64,000 nucleotides of DNA, from contig NZ_JBPODR010000004.1 in NCBI RefSeq assembly GCF_051201035.1, positions 1 through 64,000 of the forward strand. Direction: 5' to 3'. The notes beneath the pieces were generated by a model. The model saw nothing but the letters and a program-made list of their open reading frames with translations, made no database searches and was not told where the DNA came from. This DNA comes from Thermoanaerobacterium thermosulfurigenes. GTDB lineage: Bacteria > Bacillota > Thermoanaerobacteria > Thermoanaerobacterales > Thermoanaerobacteraceae. Within the stretch, counting starts at the first letter, position 1. Every line of letters starts with the position of its first letter. This document shows positions 26,698 to 35,490 of this stretch, one piece after another. The translations under genes were made by a program, and so were the position numbers.

Positions 26698-27022
26698 TTA
26701 AAGAACTCTCCTTTGTATTATTTATCACTTTATACATTTCAATCATCTCTGTTATCAATTCTTTTGCAAGAATAGCTGTCATTAGATGATCTTCTGCATG
26801 CATCAATAAAAGTGTAACTTCTTGTTTATCGCCAGATGCCTCTTTTTGAATCATATCTGTCTGTATGTGATGAGCTTCTAGTAGTTCGTCACTTGCATCT
26901 TTTATATGATTTTCAGCTTCAAGTATATTTCCTTCTCTTGCACATTTTAATGCTTCAAAGCATAAACTCCTCGCGTTACCTGCATGTGAAATAATAGTAA
27001 ACACAATTTGCTCGAAATCCAT
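26690..27022 (-). CDS. celC: PTS lactose/cellobiose-family IIA component
   Basis: 110 residues, all helical. LLLMHAEDHLMTAIL (about 75-89) contains the phosphorylated His of the Lac family IIA fold, and HAGNARSLCFEAL is the conserved first-helix motif. It passes phosphate from HPr to the IIB protein. The ATG at 27022 follows GGAGGCATAAAT, so the upstream ATG at 27040 is not used. It lies between the IIB and GH4 genes. Confidence 0.92.
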   Translation of the reverse strand: MDFEQIVFTIISHAGNARSLCFEALKCAREGNILEAENHIKDASDELLEAHHIQTDMIQKEASGDKQEVTLLLMHAEDHLMTAILAKELITEMIEMYKVINNTKESSLNV

Positions 27023-27036
27023 ATTTATGCCTCCAT

Positions 27037-27342
27037 TCATTTTAAAAGCTGTAAAGCAAGTTCCAGAGTTTTTTTGCCATCAACTAAACCATATACTTGT
27101 ATTGGAATAGTCGTATATTTTTTCCCTTTAGCCTCTATTATCTGTTTCGCCCATTTTTCTTTGTACTTTACTTGTGGACCTAATAAAAATACATCATAAT
27201 CATCAACATATTTTTCTAAGTCTTCAATAGGTTGTGCTTCTATTATTACATCATTATATCCATTTTCATTAGCATACTTTTTCATTTTATTAACCAGTAA
27301 ACTTGTAGACATACCAGCTGCACACATTAACAATATTTTCAT
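27037..27342 (-). CDS. celA: PTS lactose/cellobiose-family IIB component
   Basis: 101 residues with the P-loop-like active site LLMCAAGMSTSLLV, phospho-cysteine at about residue 8. The middle FLLGPQVKYKEKWAKQ is typical of the Lac family. It transfers phosphate from IIA to the sugar entering through IIC. Its stop and the IIA start are close, indicating co-translation. Confidence 0.93.
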   Translation of the reverse strand: MKILLMCAAGMSTSLLVNKMKKYANENGYNDVIIEAQPIEDLEKYVDDYDVFLLGPQVKYKEKWAKQIIEAKGKKYTTIPIQVYGLVDGKKTLELALQLLK

Positions 27343-27388
27343 AATATATCTCCTCTTTCTATTTATAATTTTTTATTTTTAAAACTGA

Positions 27389-28798
27389 TTATATCTTTTC
27401 CCCATTAGATTCTATAACATCTTTATACCAGCAAAAACTTTTCTTCTTTATTCTTCTTAAATCCTTTAAATCAAATTCGTCTCTATTGACATAGATAAAA
27501 CCATAACGCTTGCTAAATCCTTGATGGGTGCTGACAAGGTCAATTGCTGACCAAGGACAATATCCTATTAAGTTTACACCATCAGTAATTGCTAGCCTAG
27601 CTTGTTCTATATGTTTACGTAAGAAATCAATCCTGTAATCATCATTTACTACATCGCCTTTCTCCAACTTGTCATAAGCACCTAATCCATTCTCTGTTAC
27701 AAGCAGCGGTAGATTATATCTGTCATTTAATTCGCGCAATGTACTGCGAAAACCTACCGGATCAATTTCCCAGCCAAATTCTGTTTTTTCTAAATACGGA
27801 TTAGAAACTCCTCTGTACACTCCAGGTTCTCCAATGGCAATCTGCTGATCTCCAGTTGAATTCTTGTCAGCTGAATCGTTTTTGCTTTCAGCTACAGTTG
27901 ATGTTGAGTAATAGTTAAAGGCTACAAAGTCAGGCTTTCCGCTTTTTAAGATTTCCATATCTCCTTCTTGAATTATCGGTGTATATCCTTTCTCTTCCAA
28001 ATAGCTCCATGCTATACTGTTGTATCTCCCAAACACAGCCGCATCTAAGTATAGCCAGTTGCGAATTGACGAGAAGTTTGAAGCAGCAATTACATCTTCT
28101 GGTTTAGAACTAGCTGGATATATTGATATGATGTTTGGCGCAGGACCAATTTTTGCATTTGGACACATTTCATGACATAGTTTCATCGCTTTTGCCTGGG
28201 CCAAAAGCATGTGATGGTTTTGCTGATACAATTCTTTTTCTGGATTTTTTATATTAGGATCTACAGTTCCAATAGTTGCTCCATGTAAAATCATCATATT
28301 TTGTTCATTAATGGTTAGCCAATACTTGACTCTATCACCGAAATATTTAAATAAAGTTTTAGCATAGTTTTCGTAAGCATCTATCGTTTCTCTATTTGAC
28401 CAACCACCTTTTTCTTGCAATGCATAAGGCAAATCAAAGTGGTACATGGTAACGATAGGTTCAATATTATGTGACAACAATTCATTGATTAAATCGTTAT
28501 AGAATGCAATACCTTTTTCATTTATTTCCCCTGTACCTTTTGGATAAATTCTTGTCCATGCAATAGAAAAACGATAAGCTTTAAGACCCATTTCTGCAAA
28601 TAAAGCTATATCTTCTTTATATCGATGATAATGATCGCTGGCTACTTTAAAATCTGATGTTCCTTCAGGATATTTTCCCATATCAATGACAGAAGGCCCT
28701 TTTCCGTCTTCATTCCATGCCCCTTCTACTTGATAAGCTGATGTAGATGCTCCCCATAGAAAGTTTTCTGGAAATGGTTTTAGTTTTGAGTGATTCAT
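27389..28798 (-). CDS. bglA: 6-phospho-beta-glucosidase, glycoside hydrolase family 1
   Basis: 469 residues, (beta/alpha)8 barrel. FLWGASTSAYQVEGAW near the start is the GH1 N-terminal signature; WLTINEQN (about 162-169) carries the acid/base Glu, and PLLVTENGLGA (about 366-376) the nucleophile Glu. The segment after LDLVSTHQGFSKRYGFIYV near 430 with Ser and Lys residues is usual in enzymes that bind the 6-phosphate. It is placed between IIC and IIB in the operon. It hydrolyses cellobiose-6-phosphate or related products by a retaining mechanism. Confidence 0.93.
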   Translation of the reverse strand: MNHSKLKPFPENFLWGASTSAYQVEGAWNEDGKGPSVIDMGKYPEGTSDFKVASDHYHRYKEDIALFAEMGLKAYRFSIAWTRIYPKGTGEINEKGIAFYNDLINELLSHNIEPIVTMYHFDLPYALQEKGGWSNRETIDAYENYAKTLFKYFGDRVKYWLTINEQNMMILHGATIGTVDPNIKNPEKELYQQNHHMLLAQAKAMKLCHEMCPNAKIGPAPNIISIYPASSKPEDVIAASNFSSIRNWLYLDAAVFGRYNSIAWSYLEEKGYTPIIQEGDMEILKSGKPDFVAFNYYSTSTVAESKNDSADKNSTGDQQIAIGEPGVYRGVSNPYLEKTEFGWEIDPVGFRSTLRELNDRYNLPLLVTENGLGAYDKLEKGDVVNDDYRIDFLRKHIEQARLAITDGVNLIGYCPWSAIDLVSTHQGFSKRYGFIYVNRDEFDLKDLRRIKKKSFCWYKDVIESNGEKI

Positions 28799-28922
28799 TT
28801 TTAACTTCTCCTTCCTTGATATACTTTCATATTAAATATCTATTTAATCAATATGAAAAATAATTTTATAAAAGTAAATAGTCATCAAAAATTGTGAAAA
28901 ACATGCTATAAAATATCTATTT

Positions 28923-28957
28923 GCGAAACATCAAATATTGAATATTTGATGTTTCGC
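28923..28957. repeat. Perfect 17-bp inverted repeat between IIC and GH1 genes
   Basis: Two 17-base arms (28923-28939 and 28941-28957) beginning GCGAAACATC and ending GATGTTTCGC are perfectly complementary around one G. No T-run follows on either strand, so it is not a typical terminator. In the operon mRNA it would form a stable hairpin that could protect the upstream IIC message or reduce downstream expression. Confidence 0.85.
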
Positions 28958-29007
28958 TTAATATCTTTATATTTGCTGTTCAAACTTTTCCAACATCATC
29001 ACTAAAA

Positions 29008-30264
29008 TTAATTCTCAGCACCTACTTCTTCACCGCTTTCAATTTTTAATTGTTCCTTTTCGGCAGCTTTAAAAAACGGATAATAAACTGTAGCACATAT
29101 TACTATTTCTATTGCACCCCAAACTGCTGCTTTCCAATCACCACCTGTTAGCAAGAATTGTCCTATAATTGGTGGAGTAGTCCATGGCAATAATGCAATT
29201 GGTCTTCCAATTATATTATATAGCATCAACAAATATGTTACTGCCGTTAAAATTAGAGGAGTCACTACATAAGGTATCATCATTACTGGATTCATGACTA
29301 TTGGTACACCAAAAGAAACAGGCTCATTTATTTCAAATATTCCCGGCGGCAATGCAATTTTACCTAACGAATTGTAAAATTTGCTCTTTGATTTAAGCAT
29401 CAACAAAACTAATCCAATTGTAGCACCTGTACCACCTAAGTTAACAAAATTATTTACAAATCCATATGCAGTAATATACGGTATAGGTTGATGTGACGCA
29501 AATGCTTTTGCATTTTCTGCTACAAATTGCATAAAAATTGGATCACCAATTGCACTCAATAAAGCCGTACCGTGAATTCCTACAGTCCATAACAATAGTA
29601 CAAATAACATATAGACAAGTACACCAGGAAGTGTATTTAAGCTAAATACGATTGGGCTAAATACTTTTTGGAGAAATTTTGTTATATCAAAATTTAATAT
29701 TACTCTTATGAACCATATTAACAGTACAACAACTCCTGCAGGAACTAACGTCATAAAGGAATTGGCAATAGCAGGTGGCACACTATCAGGCAGCTTTATC
29801 ACAATATTTCTCTTAACAAAGAATTTTGTTATCTCAATTGAAATAATTGCTGTTAATATTGCAGTAAAAAGGCCTGTTGAACCAAAGTTTGATGTATCGA
29901 GTGTATATTTGCTTGTTACTTGTGTTGTCAAAAAAGCTACCAAAGACATCAGCGCACCACCTATTTGATCAACGTTGTATTCCTTTGCAAGACTATAACC
30001 GATACTTATGCTTGCTAAAAGCCCTAAAACACCGAATGAAGCATTTACTGGAACAGACAAATAATTTGCAAATTTGCCTATTATCTTACTCCATCCATTT
30101 ATAGGTAGATTTGCTATTATTAAGAATAAACTTCCCACTACTATAAAAGGTATTGTTGCGATAAGTCCATTACGTATGCCCTTTAAATGTTTTTCATTTC
30201 CGATCTTCTCCATTGGCGGAACAATTACATTTTGTATGAAATTCAGAACAGTTTCCATAATCAT
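29008..30264 (-). CDS. celB: PTS cellobiose-family IIC permease
   Basis: 418 residues with about ten membrane segments, full length for a Lac-family IIC. Typical motifs are FIVVGSLFLIIANLP near residue 38, LLLWTVGIHGTAL (about 222-234), NLGGTGATIGL and PPGIFEINEPVSFGVPIVMNP (about 302-322), which forms the sugar-binding loop. It carries the beta-glucoside across the membrane while it is phosphorylated. First gene after the sigma-54 promoter. Confidence 0.93.
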   Translation of the reverse strand: MIMETVLNFIQNVIVPPMEKIGNEKHLKGIRNGLIATIPFIVVGSLFLIIANLPINGWSKIIGKFANYLSVPVNASFGVLGLLASISIGYSLAKEYNVDQIGGALMSLVAFLTTQVTSKYTLDTSNFGSTGLFTAILTAIISIEITKFFVKRNIVIKLPDSVPPAIANSFMTLVPAGVVVLLIWFIRVILNFDITKFLQKVFSPIVFSLNTLPGVLVYMLFVLLLWTVGIHGTALLSAIGDPIFMQFVAENAKAFASHQPIPYITAYGFVNNFVNLGGTGATIGLVLLMLKSKSKFYNSLGKIALPPGIFEINEPVSFGVPIVMNPVMMIPYVVTPLILTAVTYLLMLYNIIGRPIALLPWTTPPIIGQFLLTGGDWKAAVWGAIEIVICATVYYPFFKAAEKEQLKIESGEEVGAEN

Positions 30265-30378
30265 TCTCCTTTCATCTTGATTTTTTTAATCATTTACATT
30301 ACATTCCTGCTGAACAAACCAAAACTATTTTCATTTAATTTTGTTTCACCTCCAATTTAATTTTCTGCTTATAGATAA

Positions 30379-30394
30379 TGCAAATACCGTGCCA
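30379..30394 (-). promoter_or_regulatory. Sigma-54 (-24/-12) promoter of the cellobiose PTS operon
   Basis: The minus strand reads TGGCACGGTATTTGCA, an exact match to the -24/-12 consensus TGGCAC-N5-TTGCA. It lies about 115 bases before the IIC start and next to a gene for a sigma-54-dependent activator. Confidence 0.93.
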
Positions 30395-30446
30395 AAATAA
30401 TTTTGAATAACAAAAGCCTGAATTCCACGGCTTCTTATGTCGTTGA

Positions 30447-30502
30447 AATACTTGTATTAATCTGTATTGTTTGTAACCGTAATCAATACACATATGTGTA
30501 TT
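30447..30502. promoter_or_regulatory. Candidate upstream activator sites for the sigma-54 activator
   Basis: A perfect 18-bp palindrome AATACACATATGTGTATT (30485-30502) and a shorter AATACTTGTATT (30447-30458) share the arms AATAC/GTATT. They lie roughly 55-110 bp upstream of the -24 box, the usual position for enhancer sites. The longer one overlaps the stop codon of the activator gene. Binding is inferred. Confidence 0.55.
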
Positions 30503-33203
30503 AAAGTGAATAAATTATTTTCATTATGCTGACGCATTCATCGTCTGATAAAGTCACGTTAAAGGCTTCATTTACTGGTTTTACAGCAGTTTTTATCATT
30601 TCGTATTTTGATGTATTATTTTCTATGATTGTTTTACAATTTTTTATCCGTATTAATTCTCCGCCATTTAATACACGTTCTATTGCACAAGCAAGATGAA
30701 GTATTAGCCCGATTATTTTGTCGTTGTCGAGAGTTACATTGTTTTCCGCGATGTTTAGATAAAATTCTTTAAAAGCTTTGATATATTTTTCTGCATCGAT
30801 ATCTACGTTTTCTGCGATTATCTCTTTCATATTGTCTATGGTTTCAAGTGCATCTCTTGAATCAATCATGGTTTTTAAAGAATTTAATTTCCGGTTGTCA
30901 AACACATCAGTAGTTGAAATGTATTTAAGCGTGTCATCGCCTGGGTCAAATGCGCTTACTACGGCTAATACATTCTTTTCTCTTTTTATATTCTGCAGCT
31001 TTCGCTTAAACTCTCTTTTATCCTCTATATTTAAAGGTATGATGTCGATTCCTGCTGATTTTAGATTGAGCTTTTTCTCTAAGATTGATTTTAATTTCAA
31101 TGCAGTACCTTCACCTGTAATGCAGGCAGTTATTATGACATCATTTTTAAATCCGTTTTGCATCTCAAAGTTGTCCTTATATATCCTCCCTATATAAGGG
31201 CTCAAATTAACTGCAGAATCGTAAACTTCATCAAGTGATGCATTTAATAATGCTTTTCTTCCTGCTTCTAATACCATAGGTGTTGATGCCATTTCAACCG
31301 TTTTAACCGGAATGCCTGTTTTTTCGTATACCATATCACCAAAGAATACCAATGATCCCATGTCTACTAATAGCAGTACACCTTTTCCCTTATTTGTCTT
31401 TTTGATTAAATCGCAAAGATTATTAAGGGCTATTTCAGGTTTCTGGTCAAGTGGCATATTGTACCCTACGACGAAATTTCCCCCCAGCAATCTATTTGAG
31501 ACATCTGCTATTGATGTAGCCGTGGACTCACCATGCATCGCGACTATGACGCTAACCTTTTCTTCGTCTTTTTCTTGTTTTATGTCAAGGCACAAAAACA
31601 TGGTTATAAAGCCTACTTCATCTTCTGGAACCTCTATGTCAAATTCTCTCTCTATCAATTTTTTAAGCTCTTTAGAAACTTCAAACTCATCCTTGTATAT
31701 CCTTTTTATGTCGTCTAATTGATGGTTTTCTATTTTCTTGCCGCTTGATATCCTTTCGATTGAGCTGGCAACGTGCATAGAAAGTCCGTACAGTGTCTTT
31801 TCACTAAACTCTCTTTTTAACATTTTTCCTGCATGATTCAGAAAATTATCCACAATATCAACAATTCTCTTGTCGACAACTTTATAAAGCTCTTCTAAAT
31901 TATATCTTTTGGCTTCATCAATATATCTTTTCAGATACGTTTCTATATCAAGATTCATTATGAGTTTTATGTCATCTTCATTTATACCTTTTTTCTCCAG
32001 AGATTTACGCTTTTCTTCCAGTGCTTCGTAAAAGTTAAATGATTTACTATCTTCAGATGCGATAATGTCCATTTTGTCTATTGAAAACATTATTTTGTCG
32101 TCTTTTACAAATTTATCAATTTTATCTTTTTCCTCTTTGTATTTGAAAAGCCCTCTCTTTATATATTGTGGAAGATCCTCTGTATGTATTACTACTTCCC
32201 TGTCTCTATTCATCATGAATCCAAGGTATGCCTTTGCCGCACAAAGTTTTATGTCGCTTTTTAACTGTCCTATGTTGTTTGGGCAATCATAAAGCAGAAA
32301 TGCCTTCAATGCGTTTGATGTTATTGATATGTCGTTTTTGATTATAGATGCCTCATCAATCATAAAATTTTTTATTATTTCAAATCTCTCTTCATAAGTT
32401 CTTTCTTTTAACGATGGCAAATTTATCACCATTGGAATTCGTCGCGTAAAAGTCTTAAGGAGTATTGATTCCACATTTTCTGTAGTGGCACATATTATAA
32501 GTACATCTACTTTATGCTGTACGTCTGTTTCGCCTAAGTATCTAAACATTCCTTTGTCTATAAGATAAAAAAGCATCTCTTGTCCTTCTGGTGGCAGTCT
32601 GTGGACTTCGTCGAGGAATAGTATTCCTTTGTCCGCTTTTTCTACTATCCCTATCTTGTCTTTATCTGCACCAGTGTACGCTCCTTTTTTCACTCCAAAT
32701 AGTTGTGCCATGAGAAGCTGCGGATTGTTGGCATAATCAGCACAGTTAAAGGTTACAAACGGAGCATTCGTCTTGATCCTTCCTATCTCTTTGGCATATT
32801 CGTACATTGTCTCCGCAAACATTGACTTACCAGTGCCCGTCTCACCTAATATTAATGTATGAAGTCCATGTGGTGGATACATGATAGCCGCTTTCGCTTG
32901 TTGAACCGCATTTTTAAGGCTTAGATTTGAACCAATTATCTTTCTAAAAGCGTCTTCTTCAACCGTATTAAGGCTTTTATTTAATTCATCTTGCTTTATA
33001 CTGAATAAGACAGGCTTCCCTTCGATTTTAACTATTTTACCGTCTTTATGCATTTTATTTAGATCACCTGATACATTTGCTCTATGAATATTAAGCTCAT
33101 TAGATAGATCAATTGCAGAGCATCCTGTTATCATACCATCGTTTTTTAGCTGTCTTAGGCATATTTCTTTAAGTTTCTCGTAAACTTTATCAATTCTCTT
33201 CAT
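30501..33203 (-). CDS. celR: LevR/CelR-type sigma-54-dependent activator with PTS regulation domains
   Basis: 900 residues. In order: N-terminal helix-turn-helix (about 20-65), AAA+ ATPase (about 85-330) with GETGTGKS (Walker A), GAYTGADKDK (the GAFTGA loop that contacts sigma-54) and GILFLDEVHRLPPEG (Walker B), PRD1 (about 440-540), an EIIA-mannose-like domain starting VSVIVAMHGES with His (about 563), an EIIB-like segment (VIITACITGEGTA, about 700), and PRD2 (about 790-900) with HLACAIERVLNG. PRDs are phosphorylated by HPr and by PTS components, so activity follows sugar uptake. It should activate the adjacent celB operon. Confidence 0.92.
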   Translation of the reverse strand: MKRIDKVYEKLKEICLRQLKNDGMITGCSAIDLSNELNIHRANVSGDLNKMHKDGKIVKIEGKPVLFSIKQDELNKSLNTVEEDAFRKIIGSNLSLKNAVQQAKAAIMYPPHGLHTLILGETGTGKSMFAETMYEYAKEIGRIKTNAPFVTFNCADYANNPQLLMAQLFGVKKGAYTGADKDKIGIVEKADKGILFLDEVHRLPPEGQEMLFYLIDKGMFRYLGETDVQHKVDVLIICATTENVESILLKTFTRRIPMVINLPSLKERTYEERFEIIKNFMIDEASIIKNDISITSNALKAFLLYDCPNNIGQLKSDIKLCAAKAYLGFMMNRDREVVIHTEDLPQYIKRGLFKYKEEKDKIDKFVKDDKIMFSIDKMDIIASEDSKSFNFYEALEEKRKSLEKKGINEDDIKLIMNLDIETYLKRYIDEAKRYNLEELYKVVDKRIVDIVDNFLNHAGKMLKREFSEKTLYGLSMHVASSIERISSGKKIENHQLDDIKRIYKDEFEVSKELKKLIEREFDIEVPEDEVGFITMFLCLDIKQEKDEEKVSVIVAMHGESTATSIADVSNRLLGGNFVVGYNMPLDQKPEIALNNLCDLIKKTNKGKGVLLLVDMGSLVFFGDMVYEKTGIPVKTVEMASTPMVLEAGRKALLNASLDEVYDSAVNLSPYIGRIYKDNFEMQNGFKNDVIITACITGEGTALKLKSILEKKLNLKSAGIDIIPLNIEDKREFKRKLQNIKREKNVLAVVSAFDPGDDTLKYISTTDVFDNRKLNSLKTMIDSRDALETIDNMKEIIAENVDIDAEKYIKAFKEFYLNIAENNVTLDNDKIIGLILHLACAIERVLNGGELIRIKNCKTIIENNTSKYEMIKTAVKPVNEAFNVTLSDDECVSIMKIIYSL

Positions 33204-33374
33204 AAAAAAATACCTCCTACGAGGTTATTATATCATATTATAATACACATCAAAACACTTTCTAGAAGTTTTAAACAGGATTTATAAGATTCTTTTTTCT
33301 GTAGAATATATACATAGATATATTTCTATGATAAAATTATTTTGCTAATTAAAAAATTTTAAGGAGGCAAAATT

Positions 33375-34763
33375 GTGGAAAAAGAAAAGATTCTTAAAGT
33401 GCGTGACATCGTCCTTATGAATGTAGTTGCAATCATAGGTTTAAGATGGCTTCCACTTGCCGCAAAATATGGAGCATCTTCTGTAATGCTTTGGATCTTA
33501 GCTTCTATTTTGTTTTTCATACCGCAAGGACTTGCGGTAGCTGAACTATCTACAGGATGGCCTTATGAAGGTGGCTTGTACGTATGGGCAAAGGAAGCAT
33601 TTGGCGACAAATACGGCTTTTTAACGTCATGGTCGTATTGGCTTACCAATGTGGTATACTACCCGTCTATGCTTATATACATCGCCAGCACTGCTGCTTA
33701 CATGGTGAATCCTAAGCTTGCTGATAATGACCGATTTGTATCCATATTTATATTTGTACTTTTTTGGATAATAACGCTTGTAAATGTCAATGGTCTTAGC
33801 TTAAGCAAATGGCTTTCAAATGCAGGCGGCCTTTTTGGAACAATAATACCGGGAATACTTCTTATCGGTTTTTCTATATACTGGGTTACTGGGCTTCACC
33901 AGAAAATTCAAGCCACATACACGGTTTCATCGCTTTTCCCTAATCTGTCAAGTTTAAGCAATATCGTCTTCTTTTCATCCATGATATTTGCTTACGCAGG
34001 GCTTGAATTAGCGCCAACACTGGCAGAAAGAACAGAAAATCCCGAGAGGACTTTCCCGAAAGCAATAGTTTTATCTGCTTTCATCATACCAGCATTGTAC
34101 ATCCTTGGCACCATCTCTATAACCTTCATAGTTCCTCAGAAGGAAATAGGCTTGGCAACTGGGATAATGCAAGCAATACAAATCATATTCAACAAAATCG
34201 GCTTAAAATATTTAATAGGCGTCGCTGCATTTTTGATATTCATAGGAGGCATTGGCGGCATAAATGCATGGATAATAGGCCCTATAAACATGATCTTTAC
34301 AAGCTCAAAAGGCATTATGCCACAATTCTTCACAAAGTCCCACGATAAATATGGGACACCTGTAAATGCCATGATTACACAAGCAATTATCGTAAGTTTA
34401 CTGATACTTATGGCTTTCTCGACTCCTACCGTGGAGTCAGCATATTGGCTTTTGTCAGCCATGACATCGATACTCTACTTTATACCATACCTTGTGATGT
34501 TTTCTGCACTAATCGTCTTAAGGTATAAAAAGCCTGATGTCAAAAGGCTGTACAAAGTCCCATTTGGAAATTTTGGAGCTTGGCTTGTCGGCGGAATAGG
34601 CTTCTTGGTTGTGTTGTTCTCAATAATCCTTTCTATCATTCCACCTGCAGGCATGAATTTAGGAAGCCTTCTCTGGTATGAAGTCAAATTAGTCGGAGGA
34701 ACACTTCTTTTCTTGATAATAGGCTTTTTAATATACAGAAATTATGAAAAGAAACTTAAGTAA
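33375..34763 (+). CDS. APC-superfamily amino-acid permease/antiporter
   Basis: 462 residues, about 12 membrane helices. VRDIVLMNVVAIIGLRWLP replaces the usual G-x-G helix-1 motif, and FAYAGLELAPTLAERTENPERTFPKA (about 211-236) is the helix-6 signature. The pattern resembles the glutamate/GABA or aspartate exchanger branch of APC transporters rather than the permease at 3666-5114. The substrate is not determinable. AAGGAGG precedes a GTG start. A single gene with its own terminator, divergent from the sigma-54 activator. Confidence 0.85.
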   Translation: MEKEKILKVRDIVLMNVVAIIGLRWLPLAAKYGASSVMLWILASILFFIPQGLAVAELSTGWPYEGGLYVWAKEAFGDKYGFLTSWSYWLTNVVYYPSMLIYIASTAAYMVNPKLADNDRFVSIFIFVLFWIITLVNVNGLSLSKWLSNAGGLFGTIIPGILLIGFSIYWVTGLHQKIQATYTVSSLFPNLSSLSNIVFFSSMIFAYAGLELAPTLAERTENPERTFPKAIVLSAFIIPALYILGTISITFIVPQKEIGLATGIMQAIQIIFNKIGLKYLIGVAAFLIFIGGIGGINAWIIGPINMIFTSSKGIMPQFFTKSHDKYGTPVNAMITQAIIVSLLILMAFSTPTVESAYWLLSAMTSILYFIPYLVMFSALIVLRYKKPDVKRLYKVPFGNFGAWLVGGIGFLVVLFSIILSIIPPAGMNLGSLLWYEVKLVGGTLLFLIIGFLIYRNYEKKLK

Positions 34764-34793
34764 AAGGCATTCCACAATGTGGAATGCCTTTTT
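34762..34793 (+). terminator. Strong terminator of the APC permease gene
   Basis: AAAAGGCATTCCACA and TGTGGAATGCCTTTT form a perfect 15-base inverted repeat around one A, ending in five T. It overlaps the stop codon. Confidence 0.93.
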
Positions 34794-34861
34794 ATCAGTG
34801 CTTCTCTATATACGTCCACTTCCAGTCGCTATCAACTCCAACAGAATGCCTTACCCAAAAT

Positions 34862-35476
34862 TCATATTTCCTTCACAAGGATATGGCCTAATATCTCTCC
34901 TGCCAAGTCCATCTTATCGGCGCAATTGCTTAAATGTCTGTATATCTCCCGCATTTTTAAAATGTATTTTATATCATCATTCTTTAAAAGCTCCGCTAGA
35001 TATTTCCTGTAATATGACTCCATCTCATTTTCAAGTTTTTTAGCTTTTAGGGCGTAATCCATTGCTGATTTTTTATCTTTATCGAGATTATAAACACTTT
35101 TATCTATAAGCTCTGTACCTCTCAATATGACATCCACCATTTCCCTAAGCTCCACTGTCGGACTAAGCTCATATATCTCCATTTCTTTTACCGTCGTCTC
35201 GCAGTAATCAAGTATGTTGTCAATGGCACTTGATAGCTCGTATATATCCTCTCTTTCAATAGGTGTTATAAATGTGCTATCAAGTTCATCGATTAACTCT
35301 TTTCTTTTCTTATCAGCCTCTTTCTCTATGATTATAACTTTCTCACCGTCGTCATATTTACCAGTAGTCATATATAGAGCCAATGCCTGAACACCTTTTA
35401 AAGCCAAATCAGAATGTTCCTGCAACAATTTGTAAAAATCGACGCCCTTTGAAAATAGCCAATTAAACAATCCCAA
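34862..35476 (-). CDS. DUF47/PhoU-like phosphate transport accessory protein
   Basis: 204 residues, almost all helix. It starts FNWLFSKGVDFYKLLQEHSDLALKGVQAL and has the acidic metal-binding motifs EKEADKKRKELIDELDSTFITPIEREDIYELSSAIDNILDYCE and SNCADKMDLAGE of the DUF47 family (YkaA). These PhoU-like proteins are nearly always encoded next to Pit phosphate transporters and appear to regulate them. Here the Pit gene is 14 bases upstream in the same operon. Confidence 0.9.
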   Translation of the reverse strand: MGLFNWLFSKGVDFYKLLQEHSDLALKGVQALALYMTTGKYDDGEKVIIIEKEADKKRKELIDELDSTFITPIEREDIYELSSAIDNILDYCETTVKEMEIYELSPTVELREMVDVILRGTELIDKSVYNLDKDKKSAMDYALKAKKLENEMESYYRKYLAELLKNDDIKYILKMREIYRHLSNCADKMDLAGEILGHILVKEI

Positions 35477-35490
35477 TTTGTATCACACCT

